From assembly GCA_003389215.1 (NCBI GenBank), contig QQVP01000036.1, forward strand, positions 1 to 48,702: a stretch of DNA of 48,702 nucleotides, given 5' to 3'. Source of the stretch: Planctomycetota bacterium (lineage in GTDB: Bacteria > Planctomycetota > Planctomycetia > Pirellulales > UBA7805). The notes beneath the pieces are model-generated. The model was not told the origin of the DNA, did not search any database, and was given only the letters and a program-made list of their open reading frames with translations. The first letter of the stretch is position 1. Each line of letters begins with the position of its first letter. Of this stretch, positions 46,661 to 48,702 are shown one piece after another. The position numbers and the translations under genes are program-made.

Positions 46661-46694
46661 GCCGACAGGCTCCGCGGAAGATCGCCGCACAGAG

Positions 46695-46734
46695 AACCCT
46701 GCGGCGGACGGGGAAACCCTGCGGCGGACCGGGA
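46695..46734 (-). repeat. 20-bp tandem duplication in the ilvN leader
   Basis: Units 46695-46714 and 46715-46734, both starting AACCCTGCGGCGGAC on the plus strand with one mismatch. They lie between the predicted ilvN promoter and its start codon. Confidence 0.85.
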
Positions 46735-46743
46735 CAAACCCGG

Positions 46744-46773
46744 ATCATATCGCCCCGCGCCACGTCGCGCCAA
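46744..46773 (-). promoter_or_regulatory. Predicted ilvNC promoter
   Basis: Minus-strand TTGGCG (46768-46773) and TATGAT (46744-46749) with an 18-bp spacer. Transcription would begin near 46737, giving a leader of about 77 nt that contains the 20-bp duplication. No Val/Leu/Ile-rich leader peptide is apparent. Confidence 0.5.
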
Positions 46774-46809
46774 GTCAGCCGGGCCGCGCCGCAGGCCGCG
46801 CAGCGACGC

Positions 46810-46838
46810 TTGAGCCGGCTCCGCGACCCTGTTAGCCT
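46810..46838 (+). promoter_or_regulatory. Candidate uvrA promoter
   Basis: TTGAGC (46810-46815) and TAGCCT (46833-46838), spacer 17 bp, 24 bp before the ATG. The -10 box is weak and no LexA-type operator is seen. Confidence 0.35.
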
Positions 46839-46862
46839 GACAAGTTTGGCACCCACTTCAAG

Positions 46863-48702
46863 ATGCTCAGTAAGTCGTTCGCGATGATCGAAGCGACCGC
46901 CCACAGCCCTCGCCAGCGCGGCGACGAAGTCATTCGCATTCGCGGGGCACGCGAACACAATCTGCAGAACATCGATCTCGACATCCCCCGCGACCGGCTC
47001 GTCGTAATCACCGGACCAAGCGGTTGCGGCAAGAGCTCGCTGGCCGTCGACACCCTCTGCGCCGAGGGACAACGCCAGTACGTCGAGAGCCTCTCGGTCT
47101 ATGCCCGTCAGTTCCTCGACCAGATGCAGCGACCCGACGTCGATCTGATCGAAGGCCTGCAGCCGACGATCGTCATCGACCAACGGGCCGCCAACCCCAA
47201 CCCGCGGAGCACGGTCGCCACCGTGACCGAGGTCTACGACTATCTGCGGCTGCTCTACGCTCGCCTGGGACTGCCCCACTGTTACAAGTGCGGGGCTCCC
47301 GTGCAGCAGCAAACCCCCGAGCAAATCTGCGAGTCGCTGGCCCGTCTGCCCGAAGGCACGCGGGCCATGATCCTGGCCCCCCTGGTCCGCGGCCGCAAAG
47401 GTGCCCATCAGGAAGTCTTCGCCGCGATTCACAAGGCCGGCTTCGTCCGCGCCCGCGTCAACGGCGAGATCTACGACATCGAGGACGTGCCCGAGCTGGC
47501 ACCCCGTCGGGCCCATCACATCGAAGCGGTCGTCGATCGCATCGTGATTCGCGAAGGCATCGAACAGCGGCTTCGCGAGTCGGTCGACCTGGCTGTTCAT
47601 CACGGCGAGGACATGGTGATCGTCTGTCACCAGCTGCCCGGCGAGAAGAAGAACGGTGACGCCAAGAACATGAAGACGACCCACGCGACCAAGAAGAGGG
47701 CCGCCCGCAAGACGGCCGCCCCCAACGGCAGGAAAGCCGGCAATAAAAGCAACGCCACCAAGTCGAACGGCGGCAAGACCAACGGCGGCGCCTGGCAGGA
47801 CATCATCTACAGCACGCAATATGCCTGCGGCAAGTGCGGGATCAGCTACGAAGAACTCGAGCCGCGTACCTTCAGCTTCAACAGTCCCTATGGGGCCTGC
47901 GCCGAATGCGACGGCCTGGGCCATCGCGTCGAGTTCGATCCCGATCTGATTGTGCCCGATCGCGAATTGTCGCTGGCCGACGGGGCGGTCGTGCCGTGGA
48001 AGGGGCTCAGCGGCGCCGCGTTGAAACAAAAGAAGACGGCCCTCGCCAAGTTCCTCGCCGCCCGCAAGTTCGATTGGGACACGCCGCTCTCGAAACTCTC
48101 CGAAAAGACGTTCGAGCAACTCCTCCGCGGCACCAACGGCAGCAAGAACGAGTTCATCGGCGTCTTAAACCTGCTCGAGAAAGAGTTTGCCACCACGAAG
48201 CGCGAAGCCCGACAGCAAAAGCTGGCCGGCTTCCGCGGCGAAGTGCCCTGCGTCGACTGCGGCGGTTCGCGACTGCGGGCTGAAGCTCGCAACGTCACGC
48301 TCGGCGGCCTGGCCATTCACGAAGTCGCCGCCATGCCGGTCAACCAGGCGATCGACCATCTCGATGCGGTCACCTTCGACGAGGCCGACGCGCCGATCTT
48401 TATGCCGATCCTCAACGAGATTGTCAATCGTCTGCAGTTCCTCGCCAAGGTGGGCGTCCACTATCTCTCGCTCGATCGCCGGGCCGACACGCTTTCCGGC
48501 GGCGAGCTGCAACGCGTGCGCCTGGCCACCGGCATCGGCTCCGGTTTGGTCGGCGTCTGCTACGTGCTCGACGAGCCTTCGATCGGGCTGCACCCCCGCG
48601 ACAATCAACTGCTCATCGAGGCCCTTCGCGATTTGCAGAATCTCGGCAACTCCGTGCTCGTCGTCGAACACGATCAGGCCATGATGACCAGCAGCGATCA
48701 TC
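46863..48702 (+). CDS. uvrA: UvrA excinuclease ATPase subunit, 5' part
   Basis: At least 613 residues of the nucleotide-excision-repair damage sensor; the gene runs off the window. The first ABC half is complete: EHNLQNIDLDIPRDRLVVIT, Walker A GPSGCGKSSL (~45), zinc-type CYKCG, EPRTFSFNSPYGACAEC, then CVDCGGSRL, ABC signature LSGGELQRVRLATG (~543) and Walker B CYVLDEPSIGLHPRD. A Lys/Asn/Ala-rich insertion of about 50 residues (~259-309, including KKNGDAKNMKTTHATKKR) lies before the YACGKCG zinc region and is absent from standard UvrA. A second ATG is in frame at 46884. Confidence 0.95.
   Translation, partial: MLSKSFAMIEATAHSPRQRGDEVIRIRGAREHNLQNIDLDIPRDRLVVITGPSGCGKSSLAVDTLCAEGQRQYVESLSVYARQFLDQMQRPDVDLIEGLQPTIVIDQRAANPNPRSTVATVTEVYDYLRLLYARLGLPHCYKCGAPVQQQTPEQICESLARLPEGTRAMILAPLVRGRKGAHQEVFAAIHKAGFVRARVNGEIYDIEDVPELAPRRAHHIEAVVDRIVIREGIEQRLRESVDLAVHHGEDMVIVCHQLPGEKKNGDAKNMKTTHATKKRAARKTAAPNGRKAGNKSNATKSNGGKTNGGAWQDIIYSTQYACGKCGISYEELEPRTFSFNSPYGACAECDGLGHRVEFDPDLIVPDRELSLADGAVVPWKGLSGAALKQKKTALAKFLAARKFDWDTPLSKLSEKTFEQLLRGTNGSKNEFIGVLNLLEKEFATTKREARQQKLAGFRGEVPCVDCGGSRLRAEARNVTLGGLAIHEVAAMPVNQAIDHLDAVTFDEADAPIFMPILNEIVNRLQFLAKVGVHYLSLDRRADTLSGGELQRVRLATGIGSGLVGVCYVLDEPSIGLHPRDNQLLIEALRDLQNLGNSVLVVEHDQAMMTSSDH

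Overview
The window is about 48.7 kb of GC-rich, gene-dense bacterial DNA with 45 supported protein genes on both strands. I see no rRNA, tRNA, CRISPR array, transposase or integrase. It looks like a planctomycete chromosome (probably Pirellulales-like). This is inference from gene content: a large DUF11-repeat lipoprotein, LpxD with LpxI (so a Gram-negative envelope with lipid A genes), a B. subtilis-type SdhCAB, a Gly/Tyr/Arg-rich exported protein, a MauG-like di-haem protein, and many alternative GTG/TTG starts.

Layout. 1-3.2 kb: a membrane-anchored protein, a LigD-phosphoesterase-like protein, and a six-helix voltage-gated ion channel. A ParD/ParE-type toxin-antitoxin pair sits directly behind the channel gene, flanked by two near-identical 70-bp copies of the channel's 3' end. 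3.2-7 kb: small membrane or exported proteins and a class IV (HDAC11-like) deacetylase, all on the minus strand. 7.2-11 kb: ilvB and a DAACS-family transporter with large insertions. 11-16 kb: a repeat-rich exported protein whose start region is triplicated, then sdhCAB. 16.4-22 kb: a response regulator / histidine kinase / NarL-type regulator trio, a DoxX-like protein and a di-haem c-type cytochrome. 22-27 kb: a PHP-family histidinol-phosphatase-like enzyme, an FkbM-type methyltransferase, an EEP-family nuclease/phosphatase and ftsH. 27.4-34 kb: dxr, rseP, a HAD phosphatase, lpxD and lpxI, a reduced version of the classical isoprenoid/outer-membrane cluster. 34-38 kb: an exported methyltransferase, a sirtuin coupled to hemY-type hemG, and two small genes. 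38-42.4 kb: three lipoproteins. 42.4-48.7 kb: a radical SAM protein, a RecF-like ATPase, a small conserved-looking protein, ilvC, ilvN, and the 5' part of uvrA, which runs off the window end.

Functional themes: branched-chain amino acid synthesis, split between ilvB at 7 kb and ilvNC at 46 kb; respiration (Sdh and di-haem cytochrome); envelope biogenesis and quality control (FtsH, RseP, LpxD, LpxI); two-component signalling; and the cell surface.

The most unusual structure is the toxin-antitoxin cassette bracketed by the 70-bp repeats. Its likely -35 box lies in the last bases of the channel gene, and the trailing repeat forms a 29-codon zinc-ribbon-like frame. A second theme is short tandem duplications (17-20 bp) at gene edges. 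One copies a complete ribosome-binding site plus ATG three times; another copies a stop-codon region three times.
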